Below are positions 1-7,938 of a stretch of DNA of 56,391 nucleotides, piece by piece. The notes beneath the pieces were generated by a model. It was not told the DNA's origin, ran no database searches, and saw only the letters and a program-made list of their open reading frames with translations. Position numbers and translations under genes: made by a program. Source of the stretch: Planctomycetes bacterium GWF2_41_51 (GTDB lineage: Bacteria > Planctomycetota > Phycisphaerae > Sedimentisphaerales > UBA12454); NCBI GenBank assembly GCA_001825665.1, contig MHXZ01000032.1, positions 1-56,391 of the forward strand. The letters are read 5' to 3'. The stretch's first letter is position 1. Each line of letters starts with the position of its first letter.

Positions 1-77
1 AAAAAGAACAAACTCAAAATGCCGAGATAGTCCTTATGGCGCTGACCTTCAATATCATGATCATCCTATTTATAAAA

Positions 78-96
78 GAGCTTTTCTACAGAGCTC
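78..96 (-). terminator. Candidate intrinsic terminator after the 116-3541 operon
   Basis: On the minus strand, 20 bases past the stop of the Gfo/Idh/MocA gene, the arms GAGCT and AGCTC (9-base loop) are followed at once by TTTTATA. The stem is short, so efficiency is uncertain, but the position at the operon end fits. The rest of 1-77 shows no gene. Confidence 0.5.
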
Positions 97-115
97 AATG
101 TTGGAAGTTCTTTTT

Positions 116-1258
116 TTAGACTTCAATCCATTTCTGGGCTTTACTGCTCTCAAGCACTGCTTCAACAATACAATCCGCTATATGCCCGTCTTCAAAAGTC
201 GCAAAATCAATTTCTTTCGGCTCACCTGCAATATATCTATATACGTTTCGGCAAAAATTCTTAACTGCGCTTGGATAGCCTTCGTTATGACCTGCAGGAT
301 AATGCGCGAAGTCTCTAATGCTTTTGTCCATCAGCACAGCGTCCTTCATTTGCAACTGGTTTGGCCGATTTCTATGACCTATCATCAATTCATTCGGCCT
401 TTCATGATCCCACCAGATACTTTTTTCTGTACCGTTAAGCTCAAAAACTATATGATTCTTCCTGCCTGCTGAAACATGCGTTATGCAAGTCATACCTTTT
501 GAACCATCATCAAATTGCAGCAGAACATGACCATAATCTTCGGTATTAATTTTTACTTTCTCATAATCTTCCGGCTTTAGTTCTTTACCGGAGAACGTTT
601 CAATCTGCATTTTTGGCTTTTTGCGATATTCGTGAAGTGTAAGCAAATCTGCAAAAACTTTTACAATTTTCTTTCCGGTTACAAATTGAATCAAATCAAA
701 CCAGTGCGAGCCGATATCTCCTATCACCCTGCTGTCACCTGCTATTTGGGGATCTAAACGCCAGCTCCAGTCTGTATCATAAAGCAGCCAATCCTGCATA
801 TAACAGCCCTGAACAGCAAACACCCTGCCAAGCTCTCCTTTTTTAACCATCATTCGTGCCTGCTGAACAAGCGGATAATATCGATAATTGAAATTTACAG
901 CATTAACCAGCCCTTTTTCCTTCGCAAGTTGTACGAGTTCTGCCGATTCGTTGCTGTTCATACCTAAAGGCTTTTCACTAATACAATGCTTGCTGGCATT
1001 CAAAATATCCTTATTAACCTGCAAATGCATAAAGTTCGGCGTGCAATTATGAATCACATCTATGCTTTTATCATTAAGCATGTCTCTGTAATCGCCGTAT
1101 GCTTTGTTAATGCTTAACTGCGTTGCCTTTTTCTCCGCCAATTCCTGATTCACTTCTGCAACTGCTGAGACTTCAACATTGCCCAGTCTCCGTAATGCTT
1201 CAACGTGCGCCGGTCCTATATAACCTATTCCGATTATCCCTGCTTTCAACATTTTCAT
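116..1258 (-). CDS. Gfo/Idh/MocA family NAD(P)-dependent oxidoreductase
   Basis: This 380-residue protein is a probable cytoplasmic sugar or inositol dehydrogenase. The N-terminal Rossmann fold shows GIGYIG at residues 10-15 and the family signature EKPLG at 95-99. A GDIGSHWFDL segment around residue 180 is where the catalytic His/Asp of the family normally sits. The ATG is preceded by GAGG at good spacing. The gene is last in a three-gene operon, 7 bases after the aminotransferase. A dehydrogenase plus DegT aminotransferase pair is the usual way to make a 3-keto and then 3-amino sugar, but with a xylose-isomerase-like partner a catabolic role is equally possible. The substrate is not readable from the sequence. 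Confidence 0.88.
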   Translation of the reverse strand: MKMLKAGIIGIGYIGPAHVEALRRLGNVEVSAVAEVNQELAEKKATQLSINKAYGDYRDMLNDKSIDVIHNCTPNFMHLQVNKDILNASKHCISEKPLGMNSNESAELVQLAKEKGLVNAVNFNYRYYPLVQQARMMVKKGELGRVFAVQGCYMQDWLLYDTDWSWRLDPQIAGDSRVIGDIGSHWFDLIQFVTGKKIVKVFADLLTLHEYRKKPKMQIETFSGKELKPEDYEKVKINTEDYGHVLLQFDDGSKGMTCITHVSAGRKNHIVFELNGTEKSIWWDHERPNELMIGHRNRPNQLQMKDAVLMDKSIRDFAHYPAGHNEGYPSAVKNFCRNVYRYIAGEPKEIDFATFEDGHIADCIVEAVLESSKAQKWIEV

Positions 1259-1265
1259 CCAGACC

Positions 1266-2504
1266 TCAATCTTTTAAAGCTTCTTTTATTACTGCAACCG
1301 CACTCTTTTCCTGTTCTGGTGTCAATATCGATGGAATCGGCAGTAGTATCGAACGTAAAAATAAATCGTCGCTTTTTGGGCATGCGCCTTTTTCATAATT
1401 GTAATTGCTCTTTGAATTTTCAGATAAACACCAAGGATTTCCTGCTTCTGATAAAGGAACTTTATTTACTAAAGACGGTATATTGTAGTAAATATGAAGA
1501 CCGTAATCCGCTATTCTGAAAACATTGTGAAGTCCCCACGCTTTCATCTTTTCAACAGCAGAAAGAGCTTTCTTTTCGTTTTCAAGTATCATTATGATAA
1601 ACGGCCCGCTGTCCCCTTGCGGATCATGAATTTTCCTGAACGCAAGTCCCTTAATTCCTGAAAGCATCTTTTTAATACGTTTTTTGGAAGCAAGCATACT
1701 TTTTACAATTTTAGGTAATTTCTTTATTTGTACCGATGCGACCGCTCCGCAAAGTTCGGTCATTCTTCGTCCCTGCCCCCACGCTATTGCGTAAGGTTCA
1801 GGTTTCGCCAGTCTGCCATTAATTCGAATCAAGCCCATATCATGCCCGGAAAAAACTTTATAATAAAGTTTTTCATTATTGGTGATAATAAGACCGCCCT
1901 CTCCGCTGGTCATATTTTTATTAAGCTGAAGACTGAAAATCCCGATATCGCCGAATGTCCCGACTTTTTTACCTTTAATACTCCCGCCATTGCATTGTGC
2001 ACAGTCTTCGAGCACTGCTATTTTGTGTCTTTTTGCTATTTTCATAATAGCGGCCATATCACATGGATTACCTGCCATATGAATCGGCACAATCAATTTA
2101 GTACGAGCTGTTATTTTCCTTTCCAGATCATCAGGACACATATTGAAGCTTTCATCAAATTCGCATAATACAGGTATTGCATTATTTTGAATGATTGCTC
2201 CAACAGTCGCTACCCACAAAAATGCCGGTACTATCACTTCGCAGCCGGGTCCAACACCAAGTGCGTTCATTGCTATGGATAACGCGCCTGTTCCGCTGTT
2301 AACACCCAAAGCATATTTGCACCCATAAAATGATTTGGCATAAGCTTCATATCTGTCTACATATTTAGCTTTACCTAAACCATAGTATCTGAATAAAGAA
2401 CCCTTCTTTATGACATCCGATACCGCTTCTTCTTCCTTTTTATTAATCCAGTATGCCCCTGGAAATTCGTAAGGCCAATCAATTTTTTTCATTTCGGTTT
2501 CCAT
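1266..2504 (-). CDS. DegT/DnrJ/EryC1/StrS family PLP-dependent aminotransferase
   Basis: This 412-residue, fold-type I PLP enzyme would transaminate a keto sugar or a related keto compound. Visible family signatures are GTGA at 71-74, the cofactor-binding EDCAQ at 166-170, and the Schiff-base lysine K196 in LQLNKN, followed by GEGG at 201-204. The start is five bases after the stop of the preceding isomerase gene, so translation is probably coupled. An alternative ATG at 2492 (MKKIDW) has a better placed GGA. It sits between the isomerase-like and dehydrogenase genes in the LacI-facing operon. The amino donor and sugar substrate are not inferable. Confidence 0.87.
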   Translation of the reverse strand: METEMKKIDWPYEFPGAYWINKKEEEAVSDVIKKGSLFRYYGLGKAKYVDRYEAYAKSFYGCKYALGVNSGTGALSIAMNALGVGPGCEVIVPAFLWVATVGAIIQNNAIPVLCEFDESFNMCPDDLERKITARTKLIVPIHMAGNPCDMAAIMKIAKRHKIAVLEDCAQCNGGSIKGKKVGTFGDIGIFSLQLNKNMTSGEGGLIITNNEKLYYKVFSGHDMGLIRINGRLAKPEPYAIAWGQGRRMTELCGAVASVQIKKLPKIVKSMLASKKRIKKMLSGIKGLAFRKIHDPQGDSGPFIIMILENEKKALSAVEKMKAWGLHNVFRIADYGLHIYYNIPSLVNKVPLSEAGNPWCLSENSKSNYNYEKGACPKSDDLFLRSILLPIPSILTPEQEKSAVAVIKEALKD

Positions 2505-2509
2505 TAAAT

Positions 2510-3541
2510 TTATGCCAATAGATGTTTAATTATCAATAGATCAAGCTCTTCATAATCTCTTTGCGAAATTAATGATTGAACTTTCGTTTCATCAAGACTT
2601 CGCGAAAGCTCAAGCAGCTTCAAAAATACTTCTCTGCTGTTTCTAAGATGTTTTGTCGCATCCGCGTCTTTCTGTGTCCGCATAGCTTTCACATCCAATC
2701 CCACCCATTCGCCATTTTGGCCATAATTATATTTGTCAAGGATTCTGACCTGGTTAAAAGCCCTTCTCAAATCTACACTGCCGAAAGATTTATCCTGATC
2801 GAACTTTAGCCCGTTCTGATCATTCAAGTGAACTGACCATAATTTATTATGAGCAAGTGCGTATCCCATCTCATCCGAAGGATCAAGACCTGCAAGTATT
2901 GAATGCGCAGATTCGATTACACAGCCCACTCGTGAAGCGTCTTTTGTCAGCATACCCAGCCCTATTGCATGGCCGATTGTCGGAATATAAGTATGATCCA
3001 TCGGTTCATTTGGCTTTGCTTCGATTGCGATTTTTACATCAGGGTTATAATCGAGCATTTGATTAATAGCTTCCGCCAGTCTGTCAACAGCTATTTTACT
3101 GTCTTTTGATTCCCGAATATAAGTACCTTCCCTTGCCAGCCAAAGCACAATTAAATTCGTGCCAAGTTCATCAGCTATATCTATAGCTCTTCTGCTTCTG
3201 TCAACAGCGTACTTCCTGCATTCGGCATCATTGCTCGTATATCCACCGTCAATCGTTCTGGCATCTTCCCACAATCGCGGTGCTACAAATTCAGCAGCAA
3301 GTCCTTCATTATCCAGCATGGTTTTTAATTTCCTGGCCTCGGCTTTGATTTGAGTAGCCGAAAGATTATTCATATCTGGCACAGCATCGTCATCATGAAA
3401 CTGAACACCATCAAAACCCATCTTTTTATAAAGCTTTAATTTATTACCGAACTCAACTTTTTGCCTGACCATTGGTCCGAAAGGATCCGCACCTTCATGA
3501 ATATTCCATGGACCAAACGTAAATTTAAATTCACCTGCCAT
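2510..3541 (-). CDS. Xylose isomerase-like TIM-barrel sugar isomerase
   Basis: This 343-residue protein follows the class I xylose isomerase pattern: FTFG and FHDDD with H49 and D52, IEAKPNEP with E174 and K176, E210 and H213, then D241, D248, D250 and D283 in the positions of the two metal sites. The second-site motif is VIESAH instead of VGHEQM, so the active site is recognisable but not canonical and the substrate may differ from D-xylose. A strong GGAGG precedes the ATG by about six bases. It is the first gene of the operon and faces the LacI gene, with an operator 35-50 bases upstream. I do not assign xylA because the flanking aminotransferase and dehydrogenase point to another sugar. 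Confidence 0.8.
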   Translation of the reverse strand: MAGEFKFTFGPWNIHEGADPFGPMVRQKVEFGNKLKLYKKMGFDGVQFHDDDAVPDMNNLSATQIKAEARKLKTMLDNEGLAAEFVAPRLWEDARTIDGGYTSNDAECRKYAVDRSRRAIDIADELGTNLIVLWLAREGTYIRESKDSKIAVDRLAEAINQMLDYNPDVKIAIEAKPNEPMDHTYIPTIGHAIGLGMLTKDASRVGCVIESAHSILAGLDPSDEMGYALAHNKLWSVHLNDQNGLKFDQDKSFGSVDLRRAFNQVRILDKYNYGQNGEWVGLDVKAMRTQKDADATKHLRNSREVFLKLLELSRSLDETKVQSLISQRDYEELDLLIIKHLLA

Positions 3542-3575
3542 ATAAAACCTCCAACATCCAGATTCTTTTAATTTG

Positions 3576-3589
3576 CATTAACGTTATTG
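3576..3589. promoter_or_regulatory. LacI-type operator O1
   Basis: CATTAACGTTATTG lies inside the longer inverted repeat TGCATTAACGTTATTGCA (3574-3591), with the central CG typical of LacI-family operators. The same site recurs as CATTATCGATATTG at 3725-3738, differing only in the two bases flanking CG on a symmetric pattern. O1 lies between the probable promoter and start codon of the minus-strand isomerase operon, where bound repressor would block transcription. Confidence 0.75.
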
Positions 3590-3616
3590 CAGTTTATTCG
3601 CTTTTTGCTCAAATGC

Positions 3617-3645
3617 AATATAAATTCTTAAAATAATGTTAAAAT
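3617..3645 (-). promoter_or_regulatory. Candidate promoter of the isomerase operon
   Basis: On the minus strand TATATT (3617-3622) could be a -10 element, with only a poor TTTTAA-like -35 about 16 bases upstream. The start site would fall near 3610, placing O1 at about +21 to +34. The surrounding DNA is very AT-rich, so the assignment is weak. Confidence 0.3.
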
Positions 3646-3716
3646 TATTGCTTTTTATTCTATTTCTTACATAATTTTATTGTATTTTGCTGATTTCTTT
3701 TTTATTTTATATTAGA

Positions 3717-3722
3717 TATAAT
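3717..3722 (+). promoter_or_regulatory. -10 element of the LacI-family gene
   Basis: A perfect TATAAT sits 32 bases before the ATG at 3754. No good -35 is visible (TTTCTT at 3694-3699 is the best at 17-base spacing). The predicted start of transcription near 3729 falls inside operator O2, implying autorepression. Confidence 0.55.
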
Positions 3723-3724
3723 TG

Positions 3725-3738
3725 CATTATCGATATTG
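3725..3738. promoter_or_regulatory. LacI-type operator O2
   Basis: CATTATCGATATTG matches O1 at 12 of 14 positions, including both CATTA/TATTG arms and the central CG. It covers the predicted transcription start of the LacI gene and the in-frame TTG at 3736, which argues that the gene really starts at ATG 3754. O1 and O2 centres are 149 bp apart, compatible with looping. Confidence 0.72.
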
Positions 3739-3753
3739 TTGCATCCAAGGCTC

Positions 3754-4830
3754 ATGACTAATCGAAAAAAAACTAATATTACTCTTGCCGAAGTAAGTAA
3801 AGCAGCAAAAGTTTCACTAAATACAGCCGCAAAAGTCCTTGCAGGCCAATCAAAAACCGCGCGCATCAGTGAAAAAACAGCAAAAAAAGTCCAGAAAATT
3901 GCTCAGACTCTCGGCTATGTCCCAAATCAAATGGCACGCAATCTCAGGGCTCAAAAAACTCGCATTATAGGCATTTTCGTCGCCGATATGATTGATCCCA
4001 TTTACGCTGCCATTACGCATGCTATTTTGGAAGAGTTGCCAAAACACAATCTTTTCCCATTATTGACTGTTGCCGAAGCGGGTTATGAAATGTGCCGCCA
4101 AACATGGCTCCGCAATCGAATTGACGGTCTGATTTTCTGTGGGACAAACGCTGAAATGACCCCGCAAGTTTTTGCCGAATTAAAAAAACGCAATATCCCT
4201 GCTGTTATTGCTGGCAACTATTATTTACCTTCAAATCATAGTGCTTTTCTCCCGCAAGTCTCACTTGTCCACATAGATAACCACGCCGGCATGCAATTGG
4301 CTATTAATCATTTGGTAGAACAAAAAAAACAAAAAATTGCTTTCATTACAGGCCCAAAGTTTCATTCCGATGCACAAGACAGATTGCAAGCCTATGAATA
4401 TATCATAAAAAATTATCAAAAAACCATTATTGCTGATTTAAACACGGATGAAAGATTCTGGCAAAGAGGATATTTAGCCCTAAAAAAAATATTTGAACAG
4501 AACATTAAGATTGATGCTGTCATTGCTTATGACGATTTGGTAGCAATTGGAGCCATTAAATTCCTCAATGAAAACAGCGTTAACATTCCAAATGATGTTG
4601 CGGTTGTCGGATTTGATAATCTGCCGCAGGCAGAATACTCTACACCTTCCTTAACAAGCCTCTATCAGCCCGCACAGGCAATTGGCCAACGAAGCGTCGA
4701 ATTACTTGTCAAACATTTGGAACATGAAAACAAAATCGAACATGTGCATATGATGCCTGTACTGGTTCCTCGTGAAAGTACCCAATTTGGAAATGCAAGA
4801 AATAATCAGAATTATATTTCACATTTGTAA
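3754..4830 (+). CDS. LacI family transcriptional regulator
   Basis: From ATG 3754 the protein has 358 residues, the usual length for the family. Residues about 6-28 form the LacI helix-turn-helix (ITLAEVSKAAKVS), followed by the hinge-like LGYVPNQMARNLR. The rest is a periplasmic-binding-protein-like sensor domain ending with GFDNLP and SVELLVKHLE. An in-frame TTG at 3736 would add six residues but lies inside operator O2, and AAGG precedes the ATG closely. It probably represses itself and the divergent isomerase-aminotransferase-dehydrogenase operon. The inducer is unknown and likely a sugar handled by that operon. Confidence 0.9.
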   Translation: MTNRKKTNITLAEVSKAAKVSLNTAAKVLAGQSKTARISEKTAKKVQKIAQTLGYVPNQMARNLRAQKTRIIGIFVADMIDPIYAAITHAILEELPKHNLFPLLTVAEAGYEMCRQTWLRNRIDGLIFCGTNAEMTPQVFAELKKRNIPAVIAGNYYLPSNHSAFLPQVSLVHIDNHAGMQLAINHLVEQKKQKIAFITGPKFHSDAQDRLQAYEYIIKNYQKTIIADLNTDERFWQRGYLALKKIFEQNIKIDAVIAYDDLVAIGAIKFLNENSVNIPNDVAVVGFDNLPQAEYSTPSLTSLYQPAQAIGQRSVELLVKHLEHENKIEHVHMMPVLVPRESTQFGNARNNQNYISHL

Positions 4831-4838
4831 TTCTGATT
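4804..4838 (+). terminator. Hairpin spanning the stop codon of the LacI gene
   Basis: AATCAGAATTA (4804-4814) and TAATTCTGATT (4828-4838) are perfect 11-base inverted arms around a 13-base loop, and the stop codon is part of the second arm. There is no U-tract after it, so it may protect or attenuate the 3' end instead of being a classic terminator. Confidence 0.4.
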
Positions 4839-5131
4839 CAAGCAGTAGTGCAATAAAATCCGTCATTTTCAAAAGCCTATTGTCATCAGGTTATTTTTCT
4901 GAATCATTTACAACTCTTCAATCACCATTTTGGGACTAAAACAAGACAGGGAGCACAGTAAGCCGGCAGTAGTAACGAAGTGTAACTTATAGGAGTTTGT
5001 TGACAGCATAGGAATTAACGCTATATTTATTAACCTGGGTGGCTCAAAATTCGTTGCGCACACCGGCTCCATTCGATGCTATTCATCATTGTAATGGAAG
5101 AAAAAGATAAAATATTTTGAAAAGAGAAATC
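4839..5131 (+). promoter_or_regulatory. Gap before the plus-strand beta-helix gene, with sigma70-like promoter
   Basis: TTGACA at 5000-5005 and TATATT at 5022-5027, 16 bases apart, form a good vegetative promoter about 100 bases before the beta-helix start. Directly after the -10 is TTAACCTGGGT (5030-5040), an 11-mer that recurs at 45251-45261 beside the ribosome site of a secreted half-dockerin protein gene. Nothing else coding is seen in 4839-4999. Confidence 0.6.
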
Positions 5132-6577
5132 ATGAAAACGTTCACAACCATTTTGACTGTTATTATTATAACCATTCTCTCATCATTAGCAGTTACAAAA
5201 TCTGCCGATCTGACAGATGATGGCCTGGTCAATTTTGACGATTTGTCCATAATGACCGAACAGTGGCTTTCAGCGAATTTACCCACCCGTGTTTCAATTA
5301 ATGTCAAAGATTACGGCGCGATTGGCAATGGCTCTACAAACGATTCCGCGGCAATTAACGCTGCGATAGCCGCACTTCCGTCATCCTATTGTGTTTTATA
5401 CTTCCCTGCCGGTGTATATCGCTGCGGAACAGTCAGCATCAAAAACAAAACTGGGTTAACCATTTGCGGAGACGGCTGGGCATCATCTGTTATTAAATCC
5501 AACGTATATTTTGACGCCCTCGATGGTTATGGCACTACTCCCGGCGGACAGGTAATCAATATTGGCCAATCATGCAGCAATGTTCTGGTTTTTGGCTTAA
5601 CATTTGACGGAAACTGCACACACCGTAAAGCAGGACAACAAGCGGTGATGATTTCTGCTGACAATACGACTTTCCGTGACAATTATACAATGAATTCCGG
5701 CGAGTTCGCTAACTGCTTCGGCCGAGACAATTCAGCTGGAATGGATAATCTTGTTGTTACCGGCAACCGTATCGGTCTGAATTGGGCAGACGGCATTAAT
5801 CTGTACAATGTTAAAAATGCTGTCATATCCAATAATATAGTTGATGGCGCCAATGATGATTTAATAGCTGTCAGCGAAAGCTCGAACGTTGTTATCAGCA
5901 GCAATGTCCTGCGTTCAAGAACTGATTTACCTTCGAAAGTCGGCCGAGGAATTGCGGTTTTATGGGGTGCTAACAATGTACATGGCACAGGCAATCTAAT
6001 TGAACAGGTGAAACAGTACGTTCTTTACGTTGCGTCTGAACAAAGCGGTGCTCGTCCGAATAATATTACCTTTTGCGACACAACCGTACGAAATGCCGCT
6101 ATAAATTCGGGAAGCGCAGTTTTCGTTGAACGGGCGGACAATGTTACACTTTTAAATACACGTGTTTTTAATCCGGGAAATGGCTCTTGCATATACATTG
6201 CCGATTGGAATAATCTTACGATTGCAGGCGGCGAACTGACTCAAACATTAAATCAATATTGCAGAGGCATTCATGTGGCAGAACAGAATGGATATACATC
6301 TGTTTGGTCCGGCCTTATAATTAAAGACCTTCAAATCAATCTCCTTGGTATATCAACAAATGAAGCCTTATATTTACGTCCTCTTAGTTATGTAACTATG
6401 GACATAGTTTTATTAAGTGGAATAACAGCCAGAAATGCAGCCAATTGCAATTACATTTCAGTCGATACTGGCCGTTGTGCAACAATGTTAAAGATTATCA
6501 ATAATGCATCTTTAAACGGTCGTTCAATTAGTCCATCTTCTTCCGGTGGTATTGTTACAGTAGCTAATAACAATTAA
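5132..6577 (+). CDS. Secreted right-handed beta-helix protein (pectate lyase 3-like) with half-dockerin segment
   Basis: From ATG 5132 (AAGAGA upstream; an in-frame TTG lies at 5117) the protein has 481 residues. It has a hydrophobic signal peptide at about 1-25, then a single EF-hand-like half dockerin (LTDDGLVNFDDL...QWL, residues 27-46). From residue 55 a pectate-lyase-3-type parallel beta-helix begins with VKDYGAIGNGSTND and later shows repeated NV/NI rungs. Such proteins are exported polysaccharide lyases, hydrolases or epimerases. I cannot place catalytic residues. It is only distantly related to the six paralogues at 24-43 kb. It has its own promoter and stands alone between a regulator and the end of the superlocus. 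Confidence 0.85.
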   Translation: MKTFTTILTVIIITILSSLAVTKSADLTDDGLVNFDDLSIMTEQWLSANLPTRVSINVKDYGAIGNGSTNDSAAINAAIAALPSSYCVLYFPAGVYRCGTVSIKNKTGLTICGDGWASSVIKSNVYFDALDGYGTTPGGQVINIGQSCSNVLVFGLTFDGNCTHRKAGQQAVMISADNTTFRDNYTMNSGEFANCFGRDNSAGMDNLVVTGNRIGLNWADGINLYNVKNAVISNNIVDGANDDLIAVSESSNVVISSNVLRSRTDLPSKVGRGIAVLWGANNVHGTGNLIEQVKQYVLYVASEQSGARPNNITFCDTTVRNAAINSGSAVFVERADNVTLLNTRVFNPGNGSCIYIADWNNLTIAGGELTQTLNQYCRGIHVAEQNGYTSVWSGLIIKDLQINLLGISTNEALYLRPLSYVTMDIVLLSGITARNAANCNYISVDTGRCATMLKIINNASLNGRSISPSSSGGIVTVANNN

Positions 6578-6592
6578 TTTTTGAATGATAAC

Positions 6593-6639
6593 AAAAAAAA
6601 AAACGGTCTGACTGCTGCGTTGACAACCCGAGAGTCGGC
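6593..6639 (-). terminator. Candidate terminator at the end of the minus-strand superlocus
   Basis: Read on the minus strand, imperfect arms CCGACT and AGTCAG (6634-6639 and 6609-6614, 19-base loop) are followed by ACCG and a run of 12 T (6593-6604). The stem is weak, but the long T-tract and position after the last gene remnant fit. The flanks also carry GAATGATA (6584-6591) and TATCATTC (6648-6655) in inverted orientation. Confidence 0.3.
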
Positions 6640-6655
6640 ACCTAAACTATCATTC

Positions 6656-6895
6656 GTTTCCGGACAATTCCCAATTGCTATCGCAGCCTAGCCCGGACAT
6701 ACATCCGCAATATACGCGAAACCTGAAAAATCTGTGAAATACACTTTATTCCTTATTATCAGTTTTCATAAAACTAAATCCATTAGAAGAAAGAAATATT
6801 ATAATGAAAAACTCAATCGAAAAAAGTTTTTTATGTATAAATCATCGCTACGGGCCGATTTTAAGTGCATATAGTACGAGACCCTCATCCGAATC
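6656..6895. other. Gene-free stretch
   Basis: No reading frame, RNA gene or repeat can be supported in this stretch. On the minus strand, right after the NagB-like remnant, a 15-codon open run ends at TAG. It may be more decayed coding sequence but matches nothing I recognise. Confidence 0.4.
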
Positions 6896-6976
6896 TTATA
6901 TCGCCCATTTGATATCTTCTTCCAGCGTCGTGTAATCCCACCATTCAGGCGCTAACATACTTATTTTACGTGACAT
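6896..6976 (-). pseudogene. Truncated remnant of a glucosamine-6-phosphate deaminase-like (NagB superfamily) gene
   Basis: A 26-codon frame with a GGAG upstream of its ATG starts MSRKISMLAPEWWDYTTL and then stops. From memory, this opening matches the N-terminus of a planctomycete/verrucomicrobial family of NagB-like sugar-phosphate isomerases that is normally about 300 residues long. The remainder is missing. It lies 34 bases after the epimerase stop, so it was probably the last gene of the operon. It is not the same subfamily as the intact NagB-like gene at 53662. Confidence 0.45.
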
Positions 6977-7010
6977 TATTTTATTTCTCCGTTTATATAT
7001 AATGATAAAA

Positions 7011-7925
7011 TTAAATCATTTTATAACTTTTCATCCATTCAACTGCACGATAAATACTTTGCTCAGGCGTATATTGAGGCTGGTAACTAAGAAGTCTATT
7101 AGCTTTTGATATATCGGGACACATATGAGCTTTGAAGTGCCACCAGCTACCAATATCGGGACTAACGTTAGTAACATAATCATTCCAGGGAACTCGTTTG
7201 ACTGGAATTCTCACATTGTAAATTTCAGAGTATGCGTTGACCAATTCTGCAGCGGTAATCGCATATGAGGAACCAACATTGAAAATATGATACGCTGACT
7301 TATCCTGATTCAGTACAGCTTTAACAAAACAATCTGCTATATCCTCTGCATCGCAGGGACCTATTAAAACATCTGCACCATCAGGTAAAACAACTTCTTT
7401 ACCCTGGGCATGAGCTTTATGAATTTCGAGACTGCGACCGCCGAGACAGTCCAATGGTATTTTGCCTGAGCCGGATATATTTGGCGGCATAATCGCAGTA
7501 AATGCAACTCCGTCCTTTCGTGCAATTTCTATGAGTGATAAAATTTCTGAATAACGTTTCTTATACACTTCAAAAAGACATTCATTTTGGGTTTCTTCTG
7601 GAGTTGGAATAACTTTAGGTTCTCCATACATCCAGATGGACCCGCACGCAATTACGTGCTTACTTATCGTTCTTAAGTTATGATAGATATTCCAAACACT
7701 TCCGGGCATATCAACCACAACATCAGGTGCTTCAATTTTTAATTTGTTAATTTCTTCTAAATTTTTAACGTTGCATAATACATATTTAACTTTAGACCAG
7801 CTTTTATCTTTTGGAACAGGCTTTCGCCCTGAACCAACAACGATAACTTCGGCACCCATTTCAACAAGCTTAGGTACCATAAAATTGCCAACGTGACCCG
7901 TTCCGCCTATTATCATTACTTTCAT
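7011..7925 (-). CDS. NAD-dependent epimerase/dehydratase family protein (extended SDR-like)
   Basis: This 304-residue protein has an N-terminal dinucleotide-binding GGTGHVG at residues 8-14 and a C-terminal segment like sugar-nucleotide epimerases (FNVGSSYAITAAELV, YQPQYTPEQSI). Where the SDR catalytic YxxxK is expected, the sequence reads YKKRY, so the lysine position seems to be tyrosine. The reaction may be a non-classical reduction or oxidation. AGGA precedes the ATG. It is the last intact gene of the minus-strand superlocus, 13 bases after a Gfo/Idh/MocA gene, so a two-step oxidation/reduction of a sugar is a reasonable guess. Confidence 0.8.
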   Translation of the reverse strand: MKVMIIGGTGHVGNFMVPKLVEMGAEVIVVGSGRKPVPKDKSWSKVKYVLCNVKNLEEINKLKIEAPDVVVDMPGSVWNIYHNLRTISKHVIACGSIWMYGEPKVIPTPEETQNECLFEVYKKRYSEILSLIEIARKDGVAFTAIMPPNISGSGKIPLDCLGGRSLEIHKAHAQGKEVVLPDGADVLIGPCDAEDIADCFVKAVLNQDKSAYHIFNVGSSYAITAAELVNAYSEIYNVRIPVKRVPWNDYVTNVSPDIGSWWHFKAHMCPDISKANRLLSYQPQYTPEQSIYRAVEWMKSYKMI

Positions 7926-7938
7926 TAGTTAGTCCTTG

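Noticed and set aside
116-472. Long plus-strand frame over the first oxidoreductase gene
   Set aside because: It has no ribosome site or recognised family, and it lies within a clear minus-strand gene.
2510-3541. Naming the gene xylA
   Set aside because: The metal motifs are present, but VIESAH replaces VGHEQM and no xylulokinase is next to it; the neighbours point to another sugar.
3736-3753. TTG start for the LacI-family protein
   Set aside because: It lies inside operator O2 and just after the predicted transcription start; the ATG at 3754 gives a normal family N-terminus.
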